Shown here: piece by piece, positions 41,554 through 50,103 of the stretch
How the letters are laid out: every line of letters starts with the position of its first letter
Numbering within the stretch: position 1 is the stretch's first letter
Source of the DNA: Variovorax sp. PBL-H6
GTDB taxonomy: Bacteria; Pseudomonadota; Gammaproteobacteria; Burkholderiales; Burkholderiaceae_C
Assembly: GCF_901827155.1 (NCBI RefSeq)
Contig: NZ_LR594659.1
Coordinates: forward strand, 3,782,001 to 3,846,000
Length of the DNA stretch: 64,000 bases
Direction of reading: 5' to 3'
Translations under genes and position numbers: made by a program
Notes under the pieces: model-generated
Seen by the model: the letters and a program-made list of their open reading frames with translations, nothing else
Databases searched by the model: none
What the model was told of the DNA's origin: nothing

Positions 41554-42458
41554 CAGGCGGCCTTCTTCAGTTGCTGCGCATAGCCTTTGAGCACCTCGTC
41601 GCGCAGCACGTTCCAGATTTGCGTGTGCAGCTCGACAAAACGAGGATGCGTGCGCACCTCGGCCACGTCGCGCGGGCGCGCGAGGTCGATGACGAACTCG
41701 CCGATCGGGTGCGTGGCCGGGCCGGCCGAGAGCACCACCACGCGGTCGCTCATGGCGATCGCCTCGTCGAGGTCGTGCGTGATGAAGAGCACCGCCTTTC
41801 GTCCTTGTGGGCCCCCGGGCGCTTCGCGCCCGCCCCCCGAGGGGGTGAGCACCGGGCTTGGAGCGGCCCGGCGCCCGGTGCTCGGGGCCGCCCACAGCTC
41901 GAGCACCTCGTTCTCCATCAGCTGCCGCGTCTGCACGTCGAGTGCGCTGAAGGGTTCGTCCATGAGGATGATGTCCGGATCCAGTGCCAGCACCTGGGCC
42001 AGCGCGGCGCGCTTGCGCATGCCGCCCGAGAGCTCGTGCGGATAGCGGTCGCCGAAGCCCGCCAGCCCCACGCGCGCCAGCCACTGTTCGGCCAGCGCCC
42101 TCGCCGGCGCATCGGGCATGCCGCGGTACTGCAGGCCCAGCATCACGTTGCCCAGCGCGCTTCGCCAGGGCATCAATGCCTCGGTCTGGAACATGTAGCC
42201 CGCGCGGGCGTTGAGGCCTGAAAGGTTCCGGCCGAAGACCTTTACCGTGCCCGAGGACGGCTCGAGCAGGCCGGCGCCGACGTTGAGCAGCGTCGACTTG
42301 CCGCAGCCCGTGGGCCCCACCACCGAGACGAACTCGCCCGCGCGCACGCGCAGCGAGGTTCCGGCGACCGCGGTGTAGCGCTGGCTGCGCTCGTCCTTCG
42401 AGCGGAAGGTGCAGCTGATGTCGAGCAGTTCGAGCGCGTGGTCGGAGTCAGCGGACAT
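41553..42458 (-). CDS. ABC importer ATPase, SsuB/TauB-like, with repeat-derived insertion
   Basis: 301 residues. Walker A is GPTGCGKST, the Q-loop is MFQTEALMPWRSAL, the signature is LSGGMRKRAALAQVL and Walker B is ILMDEPFSALD; the switch His lies in LFITHDLDEAIAMSD. Between ELWAA and KAVLFITHD sit about 30 extra residues (PSTGRRAAPSPVLTPSGGG and on) encoded by a GC-rich palindromic repeat (41799-41888). This insertion falls between the D-loop helix and the H-loop strand, a surface position that may be tolerated. A terminator separates the gene from the upstream binding-protein gene. Confidence 0.92.
   Translation of the reverse strand: MSADSDHALELLDISCTFRSKDERSQRYTAVAGTSLRVRAGEFVSVVGPTGCGKSTLLNVGAGLLEPSSGTVKVFGRNLSGLNARAGYMFQTEALMPWRSALGNVMLGLQYRGMPDAPARALAEQWLARVGLAGFGDRYPHELSGGMRKRAALAQVLALDPDIILMDEPFSALDVQTRQLMENEVLELWAAPSTGRRAAPSPVLTPSGGGREAPGGPQGRKAVLFITHDLDEAIAMSDRVVVLSAGPATHPIGEFVIDLARPRDVAEVRTHPRFVELHTQIWNVLRDEVLKGYAQQLKKAA
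41799..41888. repeat. GC-rich palindromic repeat inserted in frame in the ABC ATPase gene
   Basis: The stretch contains two hairpins: CGGGCGC-TTC-GCGCCCG (around 41816-41832) and GAGCACCGGGC...GCCCGGTGCTC (around 41848-41882). Sequences of this style, with 'gcttggagcggcccgg' and 'ccgagggggtgagc', are ones I associate with scattered intergenic repeats in Comamonadaceae. Here the unit lies inside a coding sequence and keeps the frame open. Copy number in the genome cannot be tested from the window. Confidence 0.65.
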
Positions 42459-42464
42459 GGGCGG

Positions 42465-42491
42465 AAAAAAAGACCCGGCCGCAGCCGGGTC
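42465..42491 (-). terminator. Intrinsic terminator after the ABC binding-protein gene
   Basis: On the minus strand GACCCGGC and GCCGGGTC form a perfect 8-bp stem (42472-42479 with 42484-42491) with a 4-nt loop, followed immediately by seven U (plus A-run 42465-42471). It sits between the binding-protein gene and the ATPase gene of the same operon. Partial read-through would give more binding protein than membrane complex, a common need in importers. Confidence 0.85.
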
Positions 42492-42505
42492 GCGAAAACG
42501 GCAAC

Positions 42506-43543
42506 TCAGGCTTTGAAGCGCTCCTTCGCACGCCTCGCGAAGTCGTTGGTGTAGGTCTTGGCCAGTTCGATCTTGTCGGCCTTCACCGTCGGGTCGAAGC
42601 TGGCGATGGCAGCCAGCGCGGTCTTCGGGCCCTCGGTCGGCACGATGCCGTCGGTCGCGATCGCCTCTCGCACCTTGTCGAAGGAAGCGAGGTACAGCGC
42701 ACGGTCGCCAAGCAGGTAAGTCTCAGGCACCGTCTTGATGATGTCGCCCGGCCCCGCGGTCTGCAGCCACTTGAGGCCGTGCACGATCGCGTTGGCCAGC
42801 GCCTGGCAGGTGTTCGGATTCTTCTGGATGAACTCGGCTGGCGCGTAGAGGCAGGCCGCCGGCATCGGGCCGCCGAATACCTCATGCGTGCCCTTCAGCG
42901 TGCGCGTGTCGCTGATGATCTTCACGTCGCCCTTCTGCTCGAGCATGGTCATCACCGGGTCGGTGTTGCTGATGGCGTCGATCTGGCCCGAGCGCAATGC
43001 CGTGAGCGCGCCGGCCGCCACGCCCACGCCGATGAAGCTCACGTCGCTGGCCTTCAGCCCGGCGCGCGAGAGCACCAGGTTGGCCACCATGTTGGTCGAT
43101 GAGCCCGGTGCCGACACGCCGATCTTCCTGCCCTTGAGATCGGCGATGCCCGTGTAGCCCACCATGTTCTTGGTCGACACGCCGATCGCGATCTGCGGCG
43201 CGCGGCCCTGCAGGACGAAGGATTGGAAAACCTGGTTCTTGGCCTGCAGGTTGATGGTGTGCTCGTAGGCGCCCGAGCAGACGTCGGCCGAGCCACCCAC
43301 GACGGCCTGCAGCGCGCGCGCGCCACCGGCGAAGTCGGAGATCTCGACATCGAGACCCTCGGCCTTGAAGTAACCCAACTGCTCGGAGATGGTGAGCGGG
43401 AGGTAGTAAAAAGCCGCCTTGCCGCCGACCGCGATGGAGATCTTCGGCTTCTCGAGCTTGGCCTGCGCGCGCACCCAGAGCGGCACGGCAAGGGATGCCG
43501 CACCCAGGGTCGCGGCGACGGTGAAGCTTCGGCGGTGGAGCAT
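42506..43543 (-). CDS. ABC importer substrate-binding protein, NMT1/SsuA-like
   Basis: 345 residues from MLHRRSFTVAATLGAASLAV, a twin-Arg-like or Sec signal ending near VRAQA. The periplasmic two-lobe fold shows AFYYLPLTISEQLGYFKAEGL, SDFAGGARALQAVVGGSADV, LKGRKIGVSAPGSSTN and DAISNTDPVMTMLE. It is the first gene of a three-gene importer (binding protein, ATPase, permease). The ligand is unknown; the class takes up sulfonates, nitrate and thiamine precursors. The 196 bp upstream to the MAPEG gene hold no other gene and should contain the promoter. Confidence 0.9.
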   Translation of the reverse strand: MLHRRSFTVAATLGAASLAVPLWVRAQAKLEKPKISIAVGGKAAFYYLPLTISEQLGYFKAEGLDVEISDFAGGARALQAVVGGSADVCSGAYEHTINLQAKNQVFQSFVLQGRAPQIAIGVSTKNMVGYTGIADLKGRKIGVSAPGSSTNMVANLVLSRAGLKASDVSFIGVGVAAGALTALRSGQIDAISNTDPVMTMLEQKGDVKIISDTRTLKGTHEVFGGPMPAACLYAPAEFIQKNPNTCQALANAIVHGLKWLQTAGPGDIIKTVPETYLLGDRALYLASFDKVREAIATDGIVPTEGPKTALAAIASFDPTVKADKIELAKTYTNDFARRAKERFKA

Positions 43544-43739
43544 GCGTATTAGCCCTCTGGCTCTCGGGGTTCGTTGTTCACTTTTTCGAATCGAGCTTAG
43601 GGGCGCGCACCATCTGCCTGCATCGGGAACATCCCGTGCGGGTTTCCACGTAAACACGAAGACTACTTCGCCGTCGACTCCCTGGCTTTATGCAAGCGGC
43701 CTCCGGACGAGGCCGGCGAGCCGATCCGGCGAACGAATC

Positions 43740-44135
43740 CTAGAAGCCGGCGATGAAGAGGATCGCGATGTTGAGCGCGAACGCGAGCGCCCAGGCCGCG
43801 CTGCGTGCTGTGCCGAAGCCGCCGATGTAGAACGCGATGTAGACGATGCGCAGGAGCACGTAGGCCGCGGCCAGCACGTCGAGCCGCGCCTGCGCCGCGC
43901 CGAGCTGATGCGCGATCACCACCGCGCCGATGAAGAAGGCAAGGCCCTCGAAGCTGTTGTTCTGTGCGGCGAGCGCTCGCGCGCGCCAGCCGGCCTGGCG
44001 CGTCGTCCATTCGCGTGGCGCCTGGTTGTCGCGCAGCCTGAAGCTGCCGATCTTTGCGATGTAGGCGGCGAGGTATGGCAAGAGCGCCGCGACCAGCACG
44101 CACCAGTAGGCCAGCGTCAATGCGGGCAGGCGCAT
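43740..44135 (-). CDS. MAPEG-family membrane protein
   Basis: 131 residues with four predicted TM helices (starting MRLPALTLAYWCVLVAALLP). Conserved inner residues include QAGWRARALAAQNNSFEGLAFF and AYVLLRIVYIAFYI, the MAPEG pattern of small glutathione/eicosanoid-associated membrane proteins. Bacterial members are mostly uncharacterised. It ends the ybaB-recR run, starting 2 nt after the recR stop. Confidence 0.88.
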   Translation of the reverse strand: MRLPALTLAYWCVLVAALLPYLAAYIAKIGSFRLRDNQAPREWTTRQAGWRARALAAQNNSFEGLAFFIGAVVIAHQLGAAQARLDVLAAAYVLLRIVYIAFYIGGFGTARSAAWALAFALNIAILFIAGF

Positions 44136-44137
44136 GC

Positions 44138-44728
44138 TCAGCGTCGGTCGACCAGCGCGTGCGCGATGGTGCCGAGGTCCACGTACTCGAGTTCACTGCC
44201 GGCCGGCACGCCGCGCGCGAGCCGCGTCACGGTGAGGCCGCGCTGACGCAGCGCCTCGCCGATCACGTGCGCGGTGGCCTCGCCTTCAGCGGTGAAATTG
44301 GTGGCGAGGATCACCTCGCTCACCGTGCCGTCGAGCGCGCGATCGAACAGTTTTGAAAGGCCGATGTCCTTGGGGCCAATGCCGTCGAGCGGACTCAGCT
44401 TGCCCATCAAGACGAAGTAGTAGCCGCGGAAAGCGCCGGTGCGCTCCAGCGCGGCCTGGTCCGCCGGCGTCTCGACCACGCACAGCTTGGTGGCGTCGCG
44501 GCGTGCGTCGAGGCAGACGCTGCATACCGGCGCCTCGGTGAAGGTGTTGCAGCGCTCGCAATGCCGCACCTGTGCGGCGGCCTCTTGCAGGGAGCGCGCC
44601 ATCCGCTGCATGGCCTCGCGGTCGTGCTGCAGCAGGTGGAAGGCCATGCGCGAGGCCGACTTGACGCCGACGCCGGGCAAGCGGCGCAAGGCCTCGATCA
44701 AGGCATCGAGCGCACTGGAATCCGCCAT
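44138..44728 (-). CDS. recR: Recombination mediator RecR
   Basis: 196 residues: a helix-hairpin-helix start ([17 protein letters not shown]), a four-Cys zinc site ([16 protein letters not shown]), and a Toprim domain ([50 protein letters not shown]). RecR loads RecA at gaps together with RecO/RecF. It lies in the conserved dnaX-ybaB-recR order. Confidence 0.97.
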   Translation of the reverse strand: MADSSALDALIEALRRLPGVGVKSASRMAFHLLQHDREAMQRMARSLQEAAAQVRHCERCNTFTEAPVCSVCLDARRDATKLCVVETPADQAALERTGAFRGYYFVLMGKLSPLDGIGPKDIGLSKLFDRALDGTVSEVILATNFTAEGEATAHVIGEALRQRGLTVTRLARGVPAGSELEYVDLGTIAHALVDRR

Positions 44729-44736
44729 TCGGGCGC

Positions 44737-45069
44737 TTAGAAGGGCAACTTCATGCCGGGCGGCAGGCCGGGCATGCCCGCGGTCAACTTGCCCATCTTC
44801 TGCTCGCTGGTCTCCTCGGCCTTGCGCACCGCGGCGTTGAAAGCGGCAGCCACCAGGTCTTCCAGCATGTCCTTGTCATCCGCCAGCAGGCTGGGGTCGA
44901 TGGTGATGCGCTTGACGTCGTGCTTGCAGGTCATCACGACCTTCACCAGGCCGGCGCCCGACTCGCCCTCGACCTCGATGGTCGCCAGCTCTTCCTGCGC
45001 CTTCTTGAGGTTGTCCTGCATTGCCTGGGCCTGCTTCATGAGGCCGGCAAGTTGTCCTTTGTTGAACAT
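44737..45069 (-). CDS. ybaB: YbaB/EbfC nucleoid-associated DNA-binding protein
   Basis: 110 residues from [20 protein letters not shown]. The family core is [21 protein letters not shown] and the C-terminus is [13 protein letters not shown]. It binds DNA as a dimer and is regularly encoded between dnaX and recR, as here. The first in-frame start (45096) adds nine residues not seen in the family, so 45069 is preferred. Confidence 0.95.
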   Translation of the reverse strand: MFNKGQLAGLMKQAQAMQDNLKKAQEELATIEVEGESGAGLVKVVMTCKHDVKRITIDPSLLADDKDMLEDLVAAAFNAAVRKAEETSEQKMGKLTAGMPGLPPGMKLPF

Positions 45070-45107
45070 CGTTGGTCCTGTCGTTGTTGGATGCATAAAA
45101 AAATGGA

Positions 45108-46955
45108 TCAGGCAGGCCGCAGCGTACCCGGCACGATCCTGGCGTCCCAGTCGCGCATCATGGACTGCACTTCGGGGTCGTTGCGGATCGCTTCCTCGGC
45201 CTCGCGTTGGCGCGCGTCGGCCGCCTGCTTGTTGCGGCGTGCCGGACTGTCGGTCACGACGCCGATCTCGATGGCGAGTTTCACGCCATGGCCCAGCGTT
45301 GCCAGCGCCAGCTGCAGTTTGTCACGGCTGCCCGCCTGGTTGAGCGACTCGCGCTCGACGCGCAGCAGCCACTGGTCGACGTCGCGCGCCACCAGTTGCG
45401 ATTGCAGCGCGAGCTCGCGCGCCAGCGCGGTAATGGCCTCGGCCGCCACCAGCTGCGTGACGGTCGCATACCAGAAGTCGCCTTCCTCGCTCGGCTCGAT
45501 GGGTGACGGAGCGCTCTCGCGGGCGAGGTCGCGTGCGCCGGGCGGCGGCTGCACGCGCACCTGCATGGCCACCACCTGGGCAGCCGACGGGGTCGCTTCG
45601 GGCGAGGGCTGCGGGGCTGCGGGGCGGCCTTCTTCGCGCACCTGCAGGCGATGGCCCGGTGGCGCGGCGCGCGCTGCGCCGGAGGAGGCAGAGTCCGCAG
45701 ATGGGTCAGATGGGGCAGATGTGTCGGAGCTTGCGCGAGCTGCCGCAACGGGTTGGACTGCCGAAACCGCGGGCCGAGGCATCTGCACACGCTCCGGCAC
45801 GGCCGCTGGGGCTTCATTCAGAGTTTTTTTTTCCGCGTCGGCCGCAGCCGCAGGCTTGAACGCCAGCAGGCGCAAAAGCACCATGGTCAGCGCGGCGTAC
45901 TCGTCCGGCGCCAGGCCCAGTTCGCCGCGGCCGTGCAGGCACAGGCTGTAGAGGAGTTGCGTCTCGTCGGCCGGCATCGCGACGGCGAGGCGTGCGGTCT
46001 CGGCTGCATCGGGATCGCTCGCATCACTCGGCTCGGCGCGCGAGGGCACGGCCTGCAGCACCGCCATGGCCTGGAGCACGGCTGTCATTTCCTCGAGCGT
46101 GGAGGCGGCCGACAGGCCGTCGCGGCGCAGCCCCTCGGCGGTCTCGACCACCGTCTTGCCGTCGCCCTGCGCCAGCGCCTCGATCAGGCGGAACACGTGG
46201 CCGCGGTCTACGCTGCCCAGCATCCGGCGCACGCCGCCTTCGGTCAACTCGCCGTTGCCGAAGGCGATGGCCTGGTCGGTCAGCGACAGCGCATCGCGCA
46301 TCGAGCCGCGTGCCGCGCGCGCGATCAGCCGCAGCGCATGCGGCTCGGCCGGCACGGCCTCGGTCTGCAGCACACGGGTGAGGTGCTCGAGCACCGTCTC
46401 GGGCGCCATCGGGCGCAGGTTGAACTGCAGGCAGCGCGACAAGACAGTGACCGGCACCTTCTGCGGATCGGTGGTGGCCAGCACGAACTTGAGGTATTCC
46501 GGCGGCTCCTCCAGCGTCTTCAGCATCGCGTTGAAGGCATGGCCGGTGAGCATGTGCACCTCGTCGATCATGAAGACCTTGAAGCGCCCCTGTACCGGCT
46601 TGTAGACCGCCTGCTCCAGCAGGGCCTGGACCTCGTCCACGCCGCGGTTCGAGGCTGCGTCCAGTTCGGTGTAGTCGACGAAGCGACCCGAATCGATGTC
46701 CTTGCACGCCTGGCAAACGCCGCAGGGCGCGGCGGTGATGCCGCCCTGCCCGTCAGGCCCCTGGCAATTGAGCGACTTGGCCAGGATGCGCGAAACGGTG
46801 GTCTTGCCGACGCCACGCGTCCCGGTGAAGAGATAGGCATGGTGCAGCCGCTGGGAGGTCAGCGCGTTTTCGAGCGCCTGCACCACATGCTCCTGGCCCA
46901 CCATCTCGCTGAAGGTCCTGGGGCGGTGCTTGCGTGCGAGAACGAGATAGGCCAT
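45108..46955 (-). CDS. dnaX: DNA polymerase III subunits gamma/tau
   Basis: 615 residues. Walker A is GTRGVGKTT, zinc-site cysteines lie in the CQGPDG to CGVCQAC region, Walker B is [10 protein letters not shown], sensor 1 and SRC motif are [19 protein letters not shown], and a Pro/Ala-rich linker leads to the tau-specific C-terminus. DnaX is the clamp-loader motor and tau bridges polymerase and helicase. At codons 375-378 the gene has nine consecutive A (45824-45832), and both other frames stop within four codons, so a short gamma of about 378-380 residues can be made by slippage. Confidence 0.97.
   Translation of the reverse strand: MAYLVLARKHRPRTFSEMVGQEHVVQALENALTSQRLHHAYLFTGTRGVGKTTVSRILAKSLNCQGPDGQGGITAAPCGVCQACKDIDSGRFVDYTELDAASNRGVDEVQALLEQAVYKPVQGRFKVFMIDEVHMLTGHAFNAMLKTLEEPPEYLKFVLATTDPQKVPVTVLSRCLQFNLRPMAPETVLEHLTRVLQTEAVPAEPHALRLIARAARGSMRDALSLTDQAIAFGNGELTEGGVRRMLGSVDRGHVFRLIEALAQGDGKTVVETAEGLRRDGLSAASTLEEMTAVLQAMAVLQAVPSRAEPSDASDPDAAETARLAVAMPADETQLLYSLCLHGRGELGLAPDEYAALTMVLLRLLAFKPAAAADAEKKTLNEAPAAVPERVQMPRPAVSAVQPVAAARASSDTSAPSDPSADSASSGAARAAPPGHRLQVREEGRPAAPQPSPEATPSAAQVVAMQVRVQPPPGARDLARESAPSPIEPSEEGDFWYATVTQLVAAEAITALARELALQSQLVARDVDQWLLRVERESLNQAGSRDKLQLALATLGHGVKLAIEIGVVTDSPARRNKQAADARQREAEEAIRNDPEVQSMMRDWDARIVPGTLRPA
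45824..45832 (-). promoter_or_regulatory. Nine-adenine slippage site in dnaX
   Basis: The coding strand reads G, nine A, then CTCTGAATGA. In frame 0 this is Glu-Lys-Lys-Thr-Leu-Asn-Glu. A net -1 shift gives AAC-TCT-GAA-TGA and a +1 shift gives CTC-TGA. Nine A is the same run length reported for transcriptional slippage in Thermus thermophilus dnaX. The site lies just after domain III, where gamma should end. Confidence 0.7.
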
Positions 46956-47078
46956 CGGCGCATTTTAGGTCGACGCCCACGAGGGCCCCTCGATGCCCTC
47001 CGACGAGATATAGGCCTTTTTACTTATAGATTTTCATCATTTCCCTCCTAGCATGGCATGGCGTCCGAGGAGACCGAC

Positions 47079-48197
47079 ATGCCCACTGCGCACCCCCGAA
47101 GCGCCCGCCCGCCCGCTGCCGGCAAAACCAAGACCCAGCCGGCAGGCGCGCGTCGCTACTGCATGCAGCCTGTTCAGGCGCCGCGGCTATTCGACAGCAG
47201 CGTCTCCGCGGGCCGCGCCTCTGCCATTCTGGCCGCGAGCAAGAAGTGGGTGAATGGCACGCAGCTCAACTACTACTGCTACAAGCGGGGCGACAGCGTG
47301 CCGGCTGCCTGGCAGGGCAACAGCGCCGATGCGGCGGTGGTCGAGGAGGCTTTCGAGGCATGGGCCAAGCTGGGCATCGGCATCGGCTTCCGCCGCGTCG
47401 AGGCGCCCGAGGACGCGATCGTTCGCATCGGCTTCGATCCGCAGGACGGCTCCTGGTCCTACGTGGGCCGCGATGTGCTCGGCGTGCGCGACCCGCTGCA
47501 GCGGACGATGAATTTCGGCTGGCCGCTCAACACCGACTACGGCCGCGACACCGCGCTCCACGAGATCGGCCACACACTGGGCCTCGAGCACGAGCACCAG
47601 AACCCCCATGCCGGCATCACCTGGAACCGGCAGGCGGTGATCGACTACTTCTCGGGTCCGCCCAACCATTGGCAGGAGCCTCAGATCGAGTGGAACATCC
47701 TGCGCAAGATCCCGGCCTCGGAGGTCAAGGGCACGACCTGGGACCCGGACTCGGTGATGGAGTACCACTTCGAGCCCGGGCTCATCGATGGGCCGGCGCA
47801 GTACCGGGAAGGGCTGGTGCCCAAGGGCGGGCTCTCCTACGCCGATAAGGCCTGGGTGGTGGAGTCGTACCCCGGCGTGCGGGCGCCTGCGCTTGGCACG
47901 CTCAAGGTGGGGCTGTCGCAGCTGCTCAAGATCAAGGCCGGAGAGACCCGCAATTTCGAGTTCGTGCCGCCGCGCACGCGGACCTACAACATCGGCACGT
48001 TCGGCACATCGGACACAGTGCTGGTGCTGTTCGAGGTCACGCCCGCCGGCAACGTGCAGATCGCCGGCAGCGACGACAGCGGCACCGACCTCAACGCGCG
48101 CGTGAGCATGCGCTTGCAGAAGGGCCGCCATTACCTGGCCGGCGTGCGCCTCTACTACGCCGACGCCGCCCTCGAGACCTCGCTCATGGCCTGGTGA
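47079..48197 (+). CDS. Metzincin-type zinc metallopeptidase
   Basis: 372 residues from MPTAHPRSARPPAAGKT; a CGAGGAG ribosome site lies 7 nt upstream, so 47079 is preferred over the ATG at 47058. The zinc site HEIGHTLGLEHEH gives HExxHxxxxxH at residues 161-171. Downstream SVMEYHF supplies a Met-turn-like SxMxY. The region before (AFEAWAKLGIGIGFRRVE) fits the astacin/matrixin-like fold. A C-terminal domain of about 110 residues ending in RLYYADAALETSLMAW resembles prepeptidase-type beta domains. No signal peptide is evident. Confidence 0.88.
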   Translation: MPTAHPRSARPPAAGKTKTQPAGARRYCMQPVQAPRLFDSSVSAGRASAILAASKKWVNGTQLNYYCYKRGDSVPAAWQGNSADAAVVEEAFEAWAKLGIGIGFRRVEAPEDAIVRIGFDPQDGSWSYVGRDVLGVRDPLQRTMNFGWPLNTDYGRDTALHEIGHTLGLEHEHQNPHAGITWNRQAVIDYFSGPPNHWQEPQIEWNILRKIPASEVKGTTWDPDSVMEYHFEPGLIDGPAQYREGLVPKGGLSYADKAWVVESYPGVRAPALGTLKVGLSQLLKIKAGETRNFEFVPPRTRTYNIGTFGTSDTVLVLFEVTPAGNVQIAGSDDSGTDLNARVSMRLQKGRHYLAGVRLYYADAALETSLMAW

Positions 48198-48221
48198 GGC
48201 GAAGGGCCTCGGGCCGTCGCC

Positions 48222-48227
48222 TACAAT
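48222..48227 (+). promoter_or_regulatory. -10 box for ffs
   Basis: TACAAT is positioned 11 nt before the predicted 5' end of the SRP RNA (48238-48239). A good -35 is not evident. This short distance to a stable RNA is as expected. Confidence 0.45.
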
Positions 48228-48237
48228 TGCGGCTGAC

Positions 48238-48328
48238 GGGCCTCCCCGCATGGTGAAGTGGCCAACCGGGTCAGGTGGGGAACCAAGCAGCCCTAACTGC
48301 GTAGCCAGTGCCGGGGGTAAGGCTCGTC
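48238..48328 (+). ncRNA. ffs: Small signal recognition particle RNA (4.5S RNA)
   Basis: The domain IV signature is present: GGTCAGGT, GGGGAACC loop region, AAGCAGCC (48269-48292). The ends pair as GCCTCCCC (48240-48247) with GGGG-TA-AGGC (48313-48323), giving the single hairpin of about 90 nt of the short proteobacterial SRP RNA. It binds Ffh for co-translational membrane targeting. Location close to dnaX-recR is common in proteobacteria. The exact 3' end is approximate. Confidence 0.9.
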
Positions 48329-48467
48329 AACCTCATGCCAAAAAGCCGTGAGTTCTCAAGAACTTACGCGCTATCAAGGACTTACAAGCCCCTCTCTGTA
48401 GCACTTGCCAGTGTCACTTCCTCGGAACAAGCGCGGCGGAAAACCCGCCACGATCACGGGAGCAGAC

Positions 48468-48755
48468 ATGGCACAGGTGGAGGGATTGAACCTTCGGGGC
48501 TCGCGGTTCGTCGTTCCGATCGTCGTCCCGAACGATCTTCCGTGGGTCTACGGCAAAACTCGCGTGAATTTCGCCTTGGGCACCAGCGACAGGCGCGAGG
48601 CAACACTTCTGGCGACCCTGAAGCGTGCCGAGTGGCTCGCTGATTTCGAGGCTAAGCGGAGCGCACTGGCGCCGTCCGCCATCGACGCAATTACTCCCGC
48701 GCGGGAGCCGGACAAGCCCCGCGTCGCCTCTTGGGGCGTTCTGAGGGCCGCCTGA
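48468..48755 (+). pseudogene. Truncated tyrosine integrase, N-terminal domain only
   Basis: 95 codons from an ATG 7 nt after GGGAG. The protein (LRGSRFVVPIVVPNDL, FALGTSDRREATLLATLKRAEW) resembles the N-terminal arm (DUF6538-like) of phage-type tyrosine integrases. The catalytic domain with R-H-R-Y residues is absent; the frame ends soon after PDKPRVASWG. It is read in the same direction as ffs, just 140 nt from its 3' end, the usual place for an integrase that targeted this RNA gene. Confidence 0.65.
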
Positions 48756-48784
48756 GGCCATTCTGCCAATCAATAGAGAAACCA

Positions 48785-49243
48785 ATGCATCTGGTCCGGA
48801 ACAACGGCAAACGCAATCACCGCTCGCAACTCCAAAAATTGATAGAGGACTCGGAAACCTCCGTGCTTTGTTCCGGCTGGATCAATTTAGCAGGACTGGA
48901 ACGTCTCTTGGATTCGATTGACTTGGCGATACGGAACAAGGCCAAAGTCACGGTCTACTCAAATAAGAAGCACACCGAGGCGGGGGCCGTCGCAGCGCTG
49001 AGGACGAGGCCCGAGGTAAGGCATTTCATCGCAAACCATTACCACCGATACCTCCACTCAAAAATCTACTTCTTCGAAAAGGATGATCGGTACACGGCCC
49101 TCATCGGTTCCGGCAACATCACACTCGGCGGCTTGGTCTCAAGTGAAGAGCTTTCGGTCCGCTTGACGGGCGCCATAGGCGACCCGCATCACGCGCAAAT
49201 CGCTGCGTACCTCAAGAACTTGGAGGTCGTCCTGAAGGAGTAG
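48785..49243 (+). CDS. Phospholipase D-like (HKD) domain protein
   Basis: 152 residues from MHLVRNNGKRNHRSQL. One HKD-type motif is visible: LHSKIYFFEKDDRYTALIGSGNITLGG, with His, Lys and the downstream GSGN. Single-motif PLD proteins act as dimers; relatives include BfiI-type nucleases and helicase-associated domains. It stands alone between the integrase fragment and arsH and may be a defence-gene relic or a stand-alone nuclease. The substrate is unknown. Confidence 0.75.
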   Translation: MHLVRNNGKRNHRSQLQKLIEDSETSVLCSGWINLAGLERLLDSIDLAIRNKAKVTVYSNKKHTEAGAVAALRTRPEVRHFIANHYHRYLHSKIYFFEKDDRYTALIGSGNITLGGLVSSEELSVRLTGAIGDPHHAQIAAYLKNLEVVLKE

Positions 49244-49354
49244 CGGCGATCCAGTACTTTGCCCTAAGGTTGCCCGTTGCGGGCCCTCATGCGGGCCGTT
49301 GGCACTCTACCAAACGGATGAGGTCGAATAGCTACCTCGGGCATGGCGCTTCCG

Positions 49355-50092
49355 TCAAATGGATTTCTGGTTGACCCGCTTCGAGAGCTCGGCTGCGCTC
49401 TCCTTGCGCTCGCTGTAACGGTCCACCAGGTAGCTGCTGACATCGCGGGTGAGCAGCGTGAACTTGAAGAGCTCTTCCACCACGTCCACGATGCGGTCGT
49501 AGTAGCTTGAGGGCTTCATCCGGCCAGCCTCGTCGAACTCCAGGAAGGCCTTGGCCACCGACGACTGGTTCGGGATGGTGATCATGCGCATCCAACGACC
49601 GAGCACACGCATCTGGTTCACGGCGTTGAATGATTGCGAACCGCCCGAGACTTGCATCACAGCCAGTGTCTTGCCCTGGGTGGGTCGTACCGCCCCCAAG
49701 GCGAGTGGAATCCAATCAATCTGCGCCTTCATGATGCCGGTCATGGCCCCATGGCGCTCTGGTGAAGTCCAGACCATCCCCTCGGCCCACTGGGCGAGCT
49801 CACGCAGCTCCTGGACCTTGGGGTGACTGTCCGGCGCGCTGTCCGGCAGGGGCAGGCCGGCGGGGTCGAAAATCCTGGCCTCCCCTCCCATTGCTTCGAG
49901 AAGGCGAGTTGCCTCGAAGGTCACCAGACGACTGTACGAGCGCTCCCGCAGGGAGCCGTAGAGCATCAGGAAGCGCGGCTTGTGCTGCGAGGGCTTGCGT
50001 ACGCTCAGGCGGGCGTGCGTCGGCGAGTCGAACACTCCGGTATCGAGCGCCGGGAAGGACGCGGGCGTTTTGAGCGGGGTAACTTCGGACAT
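49355..50092 (-). CDS. arsH: ArsH, NADPH-dependent FMN reductase / organoarsenical oxidase
   Basis: 245 residues from [17 protein letters not shown]. Flavodoxin-like motifs are [16 protein letters not shown] (phosphate loop) and [20 protein letters not shown], with the ArsH-specific [13 protein letters not shown]. ArsH oxidises trivalent organoarsenicals or reduces flavin/quinones. It is the last gene of the minus-strand arsR-acr3-arsH operon, 11 nt after acr3. Confidence 0.95.
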   Translation of the reverse strand: MSEVTPLKTPASFPALDTGVFDSPTHARLSVRKPSQHKPRFLMLYGSLRERSYSRLVTFEATRLLEAMGGEARIFDPAGLPLPDSAPDSHPKVQELRELAQWAEGMVWTSPERHGAMTGIMKAQIDWIPLALGAVRPTQGKTLAVMQVSGGSQSFNAVNQMRVLGRWMRMITIPNQSSVAKAFLEFDEAGRMKPSSYYDRIVDVVEELFKFTLLTRDVSSYLVDRYSERKESAAELSKRVNQKSI

Positions 50093-50103
50093 ATCGGGAT
50101 TTT

